The translations under genes and the position numbers were made by a program. The notes beneath the pieces are model-generated. The model was given only the letters and a program-made list of their open reading frames with translations, had not been told where the DNA came from and did no database searches. Positions 52,120 to 60,974 of a stretch of 64,000 nucleotides of DNA are shown here, one piece after another. The stretch is from Rugamonas sp. A1-17 (lineage in GTDB: Bacteria; Pseudomonadota; Gammaproteobacteria; Burkholderiales; Burkholderiaceae_D): NCBI GenBank assembly GCA_025548565.1, contig JAJLPB010000009.1:186001-250000 (forward strand). The letters are read 5' to 3'. Within the stretch, counting starts at the first letter, position 1. Each line of letters begins with the position of its first letter.

Positions 52120-53582
52120 ATCTGATCGACGCGCGCCTTTACCTCGGGCGTCATGCTGATCGTGGTACCCCACTCGCGCGTGGTTTCGCCCGGCCACTTG
52201 TTGGTGGCGTCGATGCCCATCTTGCTGCCCAGGCCGCTCACCGGCGAGGCGAAGTCCAGGTAGTCGATCGGCGTGTTGTCGACCAGCGTGGTGTCGCGGG
52301 TCGGATCGACGCGGGTCGTGATAGCCCAGATCACCTCGTTCCAGTCGCGGATGTTGACGTCCTCATCCACCACCACGATGAACTTGGTGTACATGAACTG
52401 GCGCAGGAAGCTCCACACGCCGAACATCACGCGCTTGGCGTGGCCGGCGTACTGCTTCTTGATCTGCACCACCGCCATGCGGTAGCTGCAGCCCTCGGCC
52501 GGCAGGTGGAAATCGGTGATCTCCGAGAACTGCTTTTGCAGCAGCGGCACGAACACCTCGTTCAGCGCCAGGCCCAGGATGGCCGGCTCGTCGGGCGGCT
52601 TGCCGGTGTAGGTCGAGTGATAGATGGGATCGCGGCGCATCGTGATGCGGTCGATGGTGAACACCGGGAACGAGTCCTGCTCGTTGTAATAGCCGGTGTG
52701 GTCGCCGTACGGGCCTTCCAGCGCGTGCTCGTAGCCGCTCGGATGGTTCTCGTCCGGATAGATATGACCTTCCAGCACAATCTCCGCCGAGGCCGGCACG
52801 CGCAGCTCGCTGCCGATGGCCTTGACCAGCTCGGTGCGGCTGCCGCGCAGCAGGCCGGCGAACTGGTATTCCGACAGGCTGTCCGGCACCGGCGTCACCG
52901 CGCCTAATATAGTGGCGGGATCGGCGCCCAGCGCCACGCAGATCGGATACGGCTGCCCCTTGCTCTGGATGGCGTGCTCGCGGAAGTCCAGCGCGCCGCC
53001 ACGGTGGGCCAGCCAGCGCATGATGACCTTGTTCGGCCCCAGCACTTGCTGGCGGTAGATGCCCAGGTTCTGGCGCTTCTTATTAGGCCCCTTGGTGATC
53101 ACCAGGCCCCAGGTGATCAGCGGCGCGATATCGCCCGGCCAGCAGTGCTGGATCGGCAGCTTGGCCAGGTCGACATCGGCGCCCTCCCACACGATCTCCT
53201 GGCACGGTGCGCCGCGCAGCTCCTTGGGCGCCATGTCCCACACAGCCTTGACCAGCGAGCCCATGCCCATCAAGTCCTTGAAGCCCTTGGGCGGTTCCGG
53301 CTCCTTCAGGCGCGCCAGCACGTGGCCGATCTTGCGCAACTCGCTGACGTTGTCGGCGCCCATGCCCAGCGCCACGCGGCGCTCGGTGCCGAACAGATTG
53401 CCCAGCACAGGCATGCTGTGTCCGGTCGGATTCTGGAACAGCAAAGCCGGTCCGCCGGCCCGCAAAGTACGGTCGCAGACCTCGGTCATCTCCAAATGCG
53501 GCGAAACAGGGACCAAAATAGGCTTAAGTTCGCCCATTCGTTGCAGTTGAGAAATAAAATCTCGCAAATCAGAATATTTCAT
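52098..53582 (-). CDS. ubiD: 4-hydroxy-3-polyprenylbenzoate decarboxylase UbiD
   Basis: 494 aa, full UbiD length and signature: start MKYSDLRDFISQLQRMGELK, conserved VWEGADVDLAKLPIQHCWPGD (about 130-150), RRDPIYHSTYTGKPPDEPA and the C-terminal VVDEDVNIRDWNEVIWAIT. UbiD uses prenylated FMN from UbiX to decarboxylate the 4-hydroxybenzoate ring in ubiquinone synthesis. Its stop lies inside the SRP promoter region. The upstream gap is AT-rich, and the gene is divergent from the lytic transglycosylase. Confidence 0.95.
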   Translation of the reverse strand: MKYSDLRDFISQLQRMGELKPILVPVSPHLEMTEVCDRTLRAGGPALLFQNPTGHSMPVLGNLFGTERRVALGMGADNVSELRKIGHVLARLKEPEPPKGFKDLMGMGSLVKAVWDMAPKELRGAPCQEIVWEGADVDLAKLPIQHCWPGDIAPLITWGLVITKGPNKKRQNLGIYRQQVLGPNKVIMRWLAHRGGALDFREHAIQSKGQPYPICVALGADPATILGAVTPVPDSLSEYQFAGLLRGSRTELVKAIGSELRVPASAEIVLEGHIYPDENHPSGYEHALEGPYGDHTGYYNEQDSFPVFTIDRITMRRDPIYHSTYTGKPPDEPAILGLALNEVFVPLLQKQFSEITDFHLPAEGCSYRMAVVQIKKQYAGHAKRVMFGVWSFLRQFMYTKFIVVVDEDVNIRDWNEVIWAITTRVDPTRDTTLVDNTPIDYLDFASPVSGLGSKMGIDATNKWPGETTREWGTTISMTPEVKARVDQIWQELGL

Positions 53583-54075
53583 TGTTTTTTAATTTTTTCT
53601 TACAGCGCAGCATACTGTTTAAAAAGACAGGTCAAGTAGTTGATTTTATTGGTTTTAGGCGCAATACAAGCAAAAAAGTAAGATTTATAAGTTATAGCTT
53701 TTGATCGCGTTAGTATTGACTTGATATAAAACGGCTTCTACAATTTGCCCTACTTGAAGAGAACACGGTTCAGCACGGGTTGAGCCCGGTAAGCGGACCA
53801 CGCAAATGTGTTGCTCATTCATTCACGGAGTCGGGGCTCCACATGACATTTTAAGGAGTGTTTTCAAAAGGCGTCTGCCTTACCCCCGAAAGAAGTTGTA
53901 TTGCGACTGATCGAATACCACAGGGAAACATCAGCTCAAGCAAGCAATGACGGCGTCCAACGCGCGCTCCCAGCGGCGACGGACGATGATATTTCTGATG
54001 CACGGCATTAGCACCCGGTTAGCTGCGTTCAACGCTGGCGGGGACCCGCTTTTACGGACATTTCAGGGGAACTCT
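53583..54075 (+). promoter_or_regulatory. Long AT-rich region and structured leader before the lytic transglycosylase gene
   Basis: This 493-bp stretch has no certain gene. 53583-53744 is unusually rich in A+T and probably holds the divergent ubiD promoter. A strong promoter is TTGACT (53716-53721), 17 nt, TACAAT (53739-53744). The transcript would have about 325 nt before the ATG at 54076. In it lie small hairpins (around 53776-53790 and 53828-53840), a 31-codon open frame beginning with GTG at 53859 and ending at TGA (53949), and an ATG at 53947 in frame with the downstream gene. No known riboswitch class is recognised. Confidence 0.6.
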
Positions 54076-54966
54076 ATGATTAATCGTTTCAACGGTGCAA
54101 CGCAGTTTGCCCGCACCATGGCTCGCCAGCCAGCAGCGTGGTTCTCCACGACTCGCGTATCGGCAAAGGGCGTGTTGACCACCGCCCAGCACACTCTGAC
54201 CATCCTGGGTGTGACCGCTTTAGTAGTAATGGCAGTACTGTTTGTCCGTCCCGACCTGGCCAAGGCACTGAGCAACAGCCTGAACCACGAACCGGAAGTT
54301 GAAGCTGTCGCCGTCGTGGCGCCGCCCCTGTCGGCCCTGATGGAAACGCCCGCCGCGGCACCGGCCGCCAGCACCGCCCCGCTGACCGCCGAAGAAAAAG
54401 CCCTGCTGGGCACGCAGAAGCAGCAACAATGGGTCACCTCCTGGCTGTCCAAGCGTTACCGCGTAGCGGGCGACGCCGCCAATATGCTGGTGTCCACCGC
54501 CTACCTGACGGCGCGCGAGATCAAGCTGGATCCGCTGCTGATCCTGGCCGTGATGGCGATTGAATCGGGCCTGAATCCGTTCGCGGAAAGCCCGGTCGGC
54601 GCGCAAGGCCTGATGCAGGTCATGTCGAAGGTGCACCACGATAAATTCCAGGAAATGGGTGGCCTGCAGGCTGCGCTCAATCCGGTGGCCAATATCCGTG
54701 TCGGCTCGCTGATCCTGAAGGACTACGTCACCCGTGGCGGTTCGGTTGAAGCCGGCCTGAAGATCTACGTCGGCGCCGCTGCGTTCGAACACGACGACGG
54801 CTACGGCTCGAAAGTGCTGGCCGAGTACCAGCGCCTGAAGCAGGTTTCGGCAGGCAAGAAAGTGCCGACCATCACGCCGATGATGGCCGCGGCGCCAGCC
54901 AAGCCTACCCCGCCGGTCGCGGCGGTTGAGAAGTCGGTCTCCGGCACGCAGATCGCCGGTCTCTGA
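54076..54966 (+). CDS. Lytic transglycosylase (SLT domain), membrane-anchored
   Basis: 296 aa. A membrane helix (about 50-66; LTILGVTALVVMAVLFV) anchors a periplasmic domain. The SLT region (about 145-255) has LDPLLILAVMAIESGLNPFA with the catalytic glutamate in AIES, then GAQGLMQVM and NPVANIRVGSLILKDYV. Such enzymes cleave the glycan strand of peptidoglycan to 1,6-anhydroMurNAc products. I chose the ATG at 54076, with GGGGA upstream. An in-frame ATG at 53947 would add 43 residues that are not like the family. The strong terminator at 54979-55037 follows. Confidence 0.85.
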   Translation: MINRFNGATQFARTMARQPAAWFSTTRVSAKGVLTTAQHTLTILGVTALVVMAVLFVRPDLAKALSNSLNHEPEVEAVAVVAPPLSALMETPAAAPAASTAPLTAEEKALLGTQKQQQWVTSWLSKRYRVAGDAANMLVSTAYLTAREIKLDPLLILAVMAIESGLNPFAESPVGAQGLMQVMSKVHHDKFQEMGGLQAALNPVANIRVGSLILKDYVTRGGSVEAGLKIYVGAAAFEHDDGYGSKVLAEYQRLKQVSAGKKVPTITPMMAAAPAKPTPPVAAVEKSVSGTQIAGL

Positions 54967-54978
54967 TCTAACAGCACA

Positions 54979-55037
54979 CAAAAAAACCGCCAGTACCGGA
55001 CGCGCTCAAGATCGCGTCCAGTACTGGCGGTTTTTTT
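54979..55037. terminator. Strong bidirectional terminator
   Basis: A long imperfect stem (54987-55030): CCGCCAGTAC pairs with GTACTGGCGG, with a second GGACGCG/CGCGTCC stem inside, flanked by As and Ts. It ends the transglycosylase gene and the gene at 55043-55762 from the two sides. Confidence 0.9.
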
Positions 55038-55042
55038 GCGTC

Positions 55043-55762
55043 TTATTTTCCGAAGCTCTTCGGGCAGGTGCCAATGTTGGTCTTGACGCCGTTGCGGAAG
55101 GGATCGTTTGCCGCGCTGTGGTTGGACTGCATGGTGGCGCAGTAGGTGCTGCCGCCCGGCGTGCGCACCCTGGTCATCGCACGGCCATCCGGCGTGCTCA
55201 GCTCTTCGGTGGTGGTGCCCCTGTCGTTGCCGACGTAGGCGCGGGCGATGGCCATGGCGAGCGGCGTGGCGTCGTTGGCGATTTTCTTGTCGCGCGGATT
55301 CCAGGCCTCCTTGCGCAGCTGCCGGTCGACGGCGGCGGCGCTCTTGATCGAGCGCTGCCGCAGATCCTCGGCCGGCTTGGCGGGCGGTTGGGCGAACGGA
55401 TCGGGCGGCGGCGTGGTCTGCGTGATCGCCTGCGGGGCGGCTGGCTGCTCCGGCTGAGATATCGGCGGAGGCATCGGCTGAGTTATCGGCTGAGGCATCG
55501 CCTGCGGCGGCGCGGCGCGCAACGGAGTCACGCGCGGCGCGGCCGCTACGCGCATGGGTTTGGGTTGGGCCGAGGGCTTCGCCGGCGCCAGGATATATGT
55601 GATCGCCTCGTGGCGGCCCACCGAGGCCGCCAGAGGCCGCTCAGGCGTGCGCCAGCCGATAAACGCCAGCACATGCGCGCCGGCGATCAGCGCCAGCCAG
55701 CCGCGGCGGCGCCAGTCCGGCGCCCGCTCCAGGGTATGCAGTTCGATGATGCGCCTCGACAT
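55043..55762 (-). CDS. Membrane protein with Pro-rich linker, TonB-like architecture
   Basis: 239 aa: a short basic cytoplasmic N-terminus, one membrane helix (about 20-36; WLALIAGAHVLAFIGW), a proline/glutamine/alanine-rich periplasmic linker (about 60-130) and a C-terminal part with a cysteine pair (YCAT..., GTCPKSFGK) and the segment TPLAMAIARAYVGNDRG. The layout resembles TonB or envelope-spanning proteins, but the TonB C-terminal fold is not visible. No function is assigned. Confidence 0.65.
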   Translation of the reverse strand: MSRRIIELHTLERAPDWRRRGWLALIAGAHVLAFIGWRTPERPLAASVGRHEAITYILAPAKPSAQPKPMRVAAAPRVTPLRAAPPQAMPQPITQPMPPPISQPEQPAAPQAITQTTPPPDPFAQPPAKPAEDLRQRSIKSAAAVDRQLRKEAWNPRDKKIANDATPLAMAIARAYVGNDRGTTTEELSTPDGRAMTRVRTPGGSTYCATMQSNHSAANDPFRNGVKTNIGTCPKSFGK

Positions 55763-55814
55763 TGATTGAAAATCAACAGATTCTGCGGCGCGGTCCCCTC
55801 CCCGTCAAACCCCA

Positions 55815-55851
55815 AATAAAAAAAGCCACCACAAGATACCTTGGGTGGCTT
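55815..55851 (-). terminator. Intrinsic terminator after nusB
   Basis: On the minus strand AAGCCACC pairs with GGTGGCTT across a 13-nt region that itself can form CAAG/CTTG, followed by seven Ts. It ends the pil-rib-nusB unit. Confidence 0.88.
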
Positions 55852-55871
55852 CGGACAGTACCGGACGCTGC

Positions 55872-56342
55872 TTAACGTTTCTTGTCGGCGGCGACTTCGT
55901 CGGGACGGACCCGGGCGGCCAGCTTGTCCAGCACGCCGTTGACGTATTTGTGGCCGTCGATGCCGCCGAACGACTTGGTCAGCTCGACCGCTTCGTTGAT
56001 GACGACGCGGTAAGGGATTTCCAGGTTGTTCTTCAGCTCGAACGCGCCGATCAGCAGCACCGCGTGCTCGATCGGCGACAGTTCCGCCACGCCGCGGTCG
56101 ACCAGCGGCGCGAAGCTCTCGCGCAGCGCCACCGAATCCTTGATCGCGCCGTACAGCAGCACCGTGAAATGGTCGCCGTCGGCCTTGTCGAAGCCGTGCG
56201 CGGCGCGGATGTTGTTCACCACGGTGGCGGCGTCTTCATTGTTCAGCAGCCACTGATACAAACCCTGCAACGCAAACTCGCGCGCACGATGGCGCGGCGT
56301 GCGGTTCTTGCTGGGGTTGGCGTGCAAAATTTTATCTGTCAT
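55872..56342 (-). CDS. nusB: Transcription antitermination factor NusB
   Basis: 156 aa with the NusB signature (RARE FALQGLYQWLLN near residue 20, VVINEAVELTKSFGG, and GVLDKLA near the end). NusB with NusE binds boxA in rRNA leaders for antitermination. It follows ribH, as is usual for beta-proteobacteria, and a terminator closes the unit. Confidence 0.94.
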   Translation of the reverse strand: MTDKILHANPSKNRTPRHRAREFALQGLYQWLLNNEDAATVVNNIRAAHGFDKADGDHFTVLLYGAIKDSVALRESFAPLVDRGVAELSPIEHAVLLIGAFELKNNLEIPYRVVINEAVELTKSFGGIDGHKYVNGVLDKLAARVRPDEVAADKKR

Positions 56343-56425
56343 GGTTATACCTGTTCTTAAATACTTACAAAATCCGGCTCAGTGCGCCGGCGCATACCGG
56401 CACACTCCGCCGTTCCTACCTGTTC

Positions 56426-56914
56426 TTACTCGTCGTCGCCCTGATCCTGGTGCAGCTCTTCCAGCGCGATGGTCAGATTGGCCATCTCCACCGCCACGCG
56501 CGCCGCATCGGCGCCCTTCTCGGCCATGCGAACCTCGGCCTGCTCGTCGTTCTCGGTGGTCAGGATCGCGTTAGCGATAGGAATACCATAATCCAGGCCG
56601 ATACGGGTGATGCCGGCGCCCGATTCGTTCGAGACCAGTTCGAAGTGGTAGGTTTCGCCACGGATCACCGCGCCCAGCGCGACCAGCGCGTCGAACTGCT
56701 GCGACTCGGCCATCTTCTGCAGCACCAGCGGCACTTCCAGCGCGCCCGGCACGGTCACGTGCAGCACGTCCTCATCGGCCACGCCCAGGTGCTTCAGCTC
56801 GGCCAGGCAAGCCGACAGCAGGCCATGGCAGACATCTTCGTTGAAACGCGCTTGGACGATGCCGATGCGCAGGCCGTCGCCGGACAAATTGGTTTCGTAG
56901 CTTCCTACAGTCAT
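56426..56914 (-). CDS. ribH: 6,7-dimethyl-8-ribityllumazine synthase
   Basis: 162 aa: FNEDVCHGLLSACLAELK near residue 24, VPGALEVPLVLQKMAES near residue 55 and GAVIRGETYHFELVSNE near residue 82, where the histidine in YHF is the conserved catalytic histidine. The enzyme condenses 5-amino-6-ribitylaminouracil with 3,4-dihydroxybutanone phosphate. It lies 27 nt after the ribB gene and 83 nt before nusB. Confidence 0.95.
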   Translation of the reverse strand: MTVGSYETNLSGDGLRIGIVQARFNEDVCHGLLSACLAELKHLGVADEDVLHVTVPGALEVPLVLQKMAESQQFDALVALGAVIRGETYHFELVSNESGAGITRIGLDYGIPIANAILTTENDEQAEVRMAEKGADAARVAVEMANLTIALEELHQDQGDDE

Positions 56915-56941
56915 GGAGTGCCTCTTGTATGTTGGGTTGAA

Positions 56942-58051
56942 TTAGTTCGGTTTGGCCATGTAGCCGGTCACTTCCAGGTCGAAGCCCGTCATCGACGGCA
57001 TCTTGCGCGGGCTGGCCAGCAGCTGCATCTTGCAGACGCCGACTTCGCGCAGAATCTGCGCGCCGATGCCGTAGCTGCGCAGGTCCATGCTGGCGGCGCG
57101 GCCCTTCGGCTTGGTTTCCGGCTTGCCCAGCGCGTCGAACTGCGCGAAGAACTGCTCGGCCGTCTCCTCGCAGTTGAGCAGCACGATCACGCCGCGCTCG
57201 GACGCCTTGACCGCCGCCAGCGACGACGACAGGTTCCACGAGTGGGTGGTCGCTTCCGATTCCAGGATGTCGAGGATGGACACCGGCTGGTGCACGCGCA
57301 CCAGGGTTTCCTTGCTCTTCTCGATATCGCCGTGCACCAGCGCCAGGTGGGCCGAGCCGCTTGGCTTGTCGCGGAAGGCGATCATGCGGAAGTCGCCCTG
57401 CGCGGTCTTGAGCGGACGCTCGCCGATCTTCTCGACCAGCGACTCGTTGCGGCTGCGGTAGTGGATCAGGTCGGCGATGGTGCCGATCTTCAGGCCGTGT
57501 TCCCTGGCGAATTCCAACAGGTCCGGCAGGCGCGCCATGGTGCCGTCGTCCTTCATGATCTCGCAGATCACGGAGGCCGGGGTCAGGCCGGCCATGGCGG
57601 TCAGGTCGCAGCCGGCTTCGGTATGGCCGGCGCGCATCAGCACGCCGCCAGGCTGGGCCTTCAGCGGGAAGATGTGGCCGGGCTGGACGATGTCCGACGG
57701 CTGGGTGTCCTTGGCCACGGCCACCTGGATGGTCTTGGCGCGGTCGGCCGCCGAGATGCCGGTGGTCACGCCCTCGGCCGCTTCGATCGACACGGTGAAA
57801 TTGGTGCCGAAGGCGGTGCCGTTACGGGCCGACATCATCGACAGGTTCAACTGGTCGCAGCGCTCTTCGGTCAGGGTCAGGCAGACCAGGCCACGCGCGT
57901 GCTTGACCATGAAATTAATGGCTTCAGGCGTCACAAAGTCCGCCGCGAGCACCAGGTCGCCTTCGTTTTCCCGGTCTTCTTCGTCGACCAGGATCACCAT
58001 GCGACCAGCGCGCAATTCGGCGACGATTTCTTCGGTGCTGGAAATTGACAT
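56942..58051 (-). CDS. ribB: RibB with degenerate GTP cyclohydrolase II domain (RibBX type)
   Basis: 369 aa. The N-terminal 200 residues are an intact 3,4-dihydroxy-2-butanone 4-phosphate synthase (LVDEEDRENEGDLVLAADFV, HTEAGCDLT, RAGHTE). The C-terminal half has the GTP cyclohydrolase II frame (ALVHGDI, TLVRVHQP) but lacks the zinc cysteines and arginine/glutamate motif of active GCHII: at that place it reads VRVHQPVSILDILESEATTH. So only the butanone-phosphate step is expected. This is the known RibBX pattern. A true ribA must be elsewhere. Confidence 0.88.
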   Translation of the reverse strand: MSISSTEEIVAELRAGRMVILVDEEDRENEGDLVLAADFVTPEAINFMVKHARGLVCLTLTEERCDQLNLSMMSARNGTAFGTNFTVSIEAAEGVTTGISAADRAKTIQVAVAKDTQPSDIVQPGHIFPLKAQPGGVLMRAGHTEAGCDLTAMAGLTPASVICEIMKDDGTMARLPDLLEFAREHGLKIGTIADLIHYRSRNESLVEKIGERPLKTAQGDFRMIAFRDKPSGSAHLALVHGDIEKSKETLVRVHQPVSILDILESEATTHSWNLSSSLAAVKASERGVIVLLNCEETAEQFFAQFDALGKPETKPKGRAASMDLRSYGIGAQILREVGVCKMQLLASPRKMPSMTGFDLEVTGYMAKPN

Positions 58052-58200
58052 TTTTAATCCTTTGTAGCGGAGCTGGAACAGGGCGCTATTTTAAAGGATT
58101 TACGCCCGCCCCACCGCAAAAGGCCGCTTTTATCCGCCAAATGGCCGGCTTTGGCGGGCGCCTTCTGGATTATTTGCCAATATTTCAGCGATCAGGCCGC

Positions 58201-58836
58201 TTATTTGCCGGCGGCGCCCACCGACACCATGCGCTCGACGTAGCGGGCGATCAGGTCGATCTCCAGATTGACCTGCTTGCCCACTTCAAGGTTCCGGAGC
58301 GTGGTCACGGCGATGGTGTGCGGGATCAGGTTGATCGAGAACTGGCACACCATGTCCTGGCCGGTGCCGATATCGGTCACGCGGTTGACCGTCAGCGACA
58401 CGCCGTTGACGACGATCGAGCCCTTGAGGGCCAGGAACTTGGCCATTCCGCGCGGCGCTTCGATCACCAGCTCATACGACTCGCCCACCGCCTCGAACTT
58501 GCGCACCACGCCCAGGCCGTCGACGTGGCCAGTCACCAGATGCCCACCCAGGCGCTCGCTCAGCGTGACCGCTTTTTCGAGGTTCACCTCGGTCAGCGTA
58601 TCGAGGCCGACAGTGCAGTTCAGGCTTTCGCGCGAGACGTCGACGCGGAAGTTGCTGTCATCCTTTTCCACCACGGTCATGCAGGCGCCGTTGATGGCGA
58701 TCGAGTCGCCCAGCGCGACGTCGGCCAGCGGCAGGCCGCCGGCGTTGATGTCCAGGCGCACGCCCGCGAACGAGCCGCCTTCCAGCGGCTTGACCGATTC
58801 AATTTTGCCGATAGCGGCGACAATTCCAGTAAACAT
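58201..58836 (-). CDS. ribE: Riboflavin synthase subunit alpha
   Basis: 211 aa with two lumazine-binding repeats: the MFTGIVAAIG start, VTLSERLGGHLVTGHVDG near residue 90 and NGVSLTVNRVTDIG near residue 134. The enzyme dismutates two lumazines to riboflavin. It lies 12 nt after ribD and 149 nt before ribB, where a hairpin (58134-58157) without a T-run is seen; no FMN riboswitch is present. Confidence 0.95.
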   Translation of the reverse strand: MFTGIVAAIGKIESVKPLEGGSFAGVRLDINAGGLPLADVALGDSIAINGACMTVVEKDDSNFRVDVSRESLNCTVGLDTLTEVNLEKAVTLSERLGGHLVTGHVDGLGVVRKFEAVGESYELVIEAPRGMAKFLALKGSIVVNGVSLTVNRVTDIGTGQDMVCQFSINLIPHTIAVTTLRNLEVGKQVNLEIDLIARYVERMVSVGAAGK

Positions 58837-58848
58837 GTGAGTGCAATC

Positions 58849-59946
58849 TTAATGATGAGTGAATCGTGCAAGGATACGCAAATCTTCGCCGATCTGCTTG
58901 ACCTCGTGATATTTCAGCTGCTGGCGCTGCGACAGCTCGGCCAGCGCCGGCAAGGCGAACATGCCTTGCGCGTCGCCCAGCAGCATCGGCGCCAGGTAGA
59001 CCAGCAGCTCGTCCACGCAGCCTTCACGTATCAGTGAGCCGTTGAGCTTGCCGCCGGCTTCGACATGCAGCTCGTTGACCTGGCGCCGGCCCAGCTCGCG
59101 CATCAGCTCGGGCAGGTCGACCTTGCCGCTGGCGTTGGGCAGCAGGATGATCTCAGCGCCCGCAGCCCGCAGCGCGGCTTCCTTTTCGGGATTGGCCACC
59201 GCCGCCGCGATCCAGGTGCCACCGCCCTGCAGCACCTTGGCGGACGGATCGATGTCGAGCTTGCTGTCGACGACGATGCGGCGCGGCTGGCGCGGCGTTT
59301 CCACCGCGCGCACATTGAGCCGCGGATCGTCGGCCTTGACGGTGCCGATGCCGGTCAGGATGGCGCAGGCGCGCGCGCGCCAGGCGTGGCCGTCGGCGCG
59401 CGCTTCCGGCCCGGTGATCCACTGGCTGACGCCGTTGTGCAGCGCCGTCATGCCGTCCAGGCTGGCGGCGGTCTTCATGCGCACCCACGGTAGCCCGCGC
59501 GTCATGCGCGAGAAGAAGCCGATGTTCAGTTCGTAAGCCTGCTCGGCCAGCAGGCCGACGCTGGTCTCGATGCCGGCGGCCGCCAGCTTGGCCATCCCCT
59601 GCCCGGCCACCAGCGGATTCGGATCTGCCATCGCCGCCACCACGCGCCCCAGGCCGGCACGCACCAGCGCGTCCGAGCACGGCGGCGTGCGGCCGTGGTG
59701 GTTGCATGGCTCCAGCGTCACGTAGGCGGTGGCGCCGCGCACGTCGTGGCCGCGCGCCTGCGCATCCTTGAGCGCCTGGATTTCCGCATGGTCGCCGCCG
59801 GCCTGCTGGGTGACGCCGGCGCCGATCACCAGGCCGTCGCGCACGATCACGCAGCCGATGTGCGGGTTCGGCGACGTGGTGTACAACCCTTTCGCGGCCC
59901 ATTCCAGCGCCAGCGTCATGCCTTCGAGATCGTTGTTGATGTTCAC
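58849..59946 (-). CDS. ribD: Bifunctional riboflavin deaminase/reductase RibD
   Basis: 365 aa: a deaminase domain (about 1-145) with zinc motif HAEIQAL (H..E) and PCNHHGRTPPC, then a reductase domain (about 150-365) with HAWRARACAILTGIGTVKADDP and GGGTW. It makes 5-amino-6-ribitylamino-uracil phosphate from the first GTP product. Its start is 7 nt from the stop of the fimT-like gene, so it shares transcript with the pilin genes. Confidence 0.95.
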   Translation of the reverse strand: MNINNDLEGMTLALEWAAKGLYTTSPNPHIGCVIVRDGLVIGAGVTQQAGGDHAEIQALKDAQARGHDVRGATAYVTLEPCNHHGRTPPCSDALVRAGLGRVVAAMADPNPLVAGQGMAKLAAAGIETSVGLLAEQAYELNIGFFSRMTRGLPWVRMKTAASLDGMTALHNGVSQWITGPEARADGHAWRARACAILTGIGTVKADDPRLNVRAVETPRQPRRIVVDSKLDIDPSAKVLQGGGTWIAAAVANPEKEAALRAAGAEIILLPNASGKVDLPELMRELGRRQVNELHVEAGGKLNGSLIREGCVDELLVYLAPMLLGDAQGMFALPALAELSQRQQLKYHEVKQIGEDLRILARFTHH

Positions 59947-59953
59947 ATTGTCC

Positions 59954-60508
59954 TTAGTCCTTGGCGCTGGCGCAGCTGGCGTCGCCCGCCGCCGGGTCGC
60001 ACACGCGCGCCCGGCCCAGCATATTGATCTTGATGTTGCGCACGTCGTCGCCCCGCGTCAGCGACAGCGTGCCCCAGCGCGCGGCCAGGCTATTGCTCGC
60101 GCTGCAGGCGCGCCCAGCGCCATTATAAGCAAGATATTGCGGCGTTGCGGCCGACGAGAACGCCGCCGTGATGGCGATGCCCTCGGCGACCGGCCCGTGC
60201 CGGGTCAGCAGCAACTCGCCGGCGTCGTGGCGGCGGTTGCCGTTCTCGTCGACAAACACCACCCAGCCTTCGCGCCAGGACGTGCCGGCCGGCTCCAGCG
60301 GCGCCATCAGGACTTGGCCGCCGCGCGCGATGGCCTGCGAGCGCGTCAGGTTGATCGCGGCCAGCAGATCGTTGACGGCCACGCGCAATTGCTGTTGCTT
60401 CAGCCCGGCGTGAAAGTTTGGCACGGCGACGCCAAGCAAGGTCGTGATCAGCGCCAGGACGATCAACATTTCAATCAGCGTGTGTCCGCGCGTGGGGTAT
60501 GGATGCAT
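59954..60508 (-). CDS. Minor pilin FimT/GspH-like
   Basis: 184 aa. The prepilin signal is RG-HTLIEMLIVLALITTLLG, with cleavage after G and E5 present. The rest follows the FimT/FimU-like fold (GspH domain): NDLLAAINLTRSQAIARG, VVFVDENGNRR and a C-terminal disulfide pair (RVCDPAAGDASC). It primes type IV pilus assembly. The ATG at 60508 follows GAGGAGG. Next in the unit is ribD, 7 nt on. Confidence 0.82.
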   Translation of the reverse strand: MHPYPTRGHTLIEMLIVLALITTLLGVAVPNFHAGLKQQQLRVAVNDLLAAINLTRSQAIARGGQVLMAPLEPAGTSWREGWVVFVDENGNRRHDAGELLLTRHGPVAEGIAITAAFSSAATPQYLAYNGAGRACSASNSLAARWGTLSLTRGDDVRNIKINMLGRARVCDPAAGDASCASAKD

Positions 60509-60518
60509 CGCGACCTCC

Positions 60519-60974
60519 TCATGGCCAGCAGCGGGTGGAGGGGCCGGTCGCCAGGCGCAGGCCGCTGCTGGTGAGCTTGAGCTGCCGGCAATCTTCATCG
60601 CGAAAGGCGCTGTCGACCATGGCGGTGCCGGGTGTGGCGATCAGCTGCACGCATTGCGAGATCGGCTCGCCGTCGCAAGCCTTGGCTTCGATCTCATACG
60701 CGCTGGTCGGCGCGCCGTTGCTGCTCCACCACTTGAACTGGCGGGCTTCCGGTTCCGTGGCACTCGATGAAAAGGCGATGTAGGTATTGGCCTGCGTGTA
60801 AAAGCGCTCTTCCTGCTGCATCAACTGCAGCATCGCCGCCTGCGCCTCGGAGCGGCGGGCGCGGATCACGTGCTGCTTAAAACTCGGCATCGCCTGTGCG
60901 GCCAGCACGGCAAGAATGACCAGCACAACCAGCAACTCGATCATGCTGAAGGCGCGCTCGTGGAGGTGCTTCAT
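60519..60974 (-). CDS. Type IV minor pilin PilE-like
   Basis: 151 aa. The prepilin leader is KHLHERA-FSMIELLVVLVILAVLA, with E5 of the pilin helix present. The residue before the cut is Ala instead of the usual Gly, which PilD-type peptidases tolerate less well. The C-terminal part has a disulfide region (CDGEPISQC, CRQLKLTSSG, RCWP). It overlaps the start of the downstream gene's neighbour by 4 nt (60971-60974 with pilY1). Confidence 0.82.
   Translation of the reverse strand: MKHLHERAFSMIELLVVLVILAVLAAQAMPSFKQHVIRARRSEAQAAMLQLMQQEERFYTQANTYIAFSSSATEPEARQFKWWSSNGAPTSAYEIEAKACDGEPISQCVQLIATPGTAMVDSAFRDEDCRQLKLTSSGLRLATGPSTRCWP

Noticed and set aside
54991..55868. 13-nt sequence CAGTACCGGACGC repeated at 54991-55003 and 55856-55868 beside two terminators
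   Set aside because: Only two copies in a GC-rich region; could be chance or a shared terminator stem, with no further pattern.
58052..58200. FMN riboswitch before ribB
   Set aside because: The conserved FMN element sequences are absent; only a single plain hairpin (58134-58157) is present.
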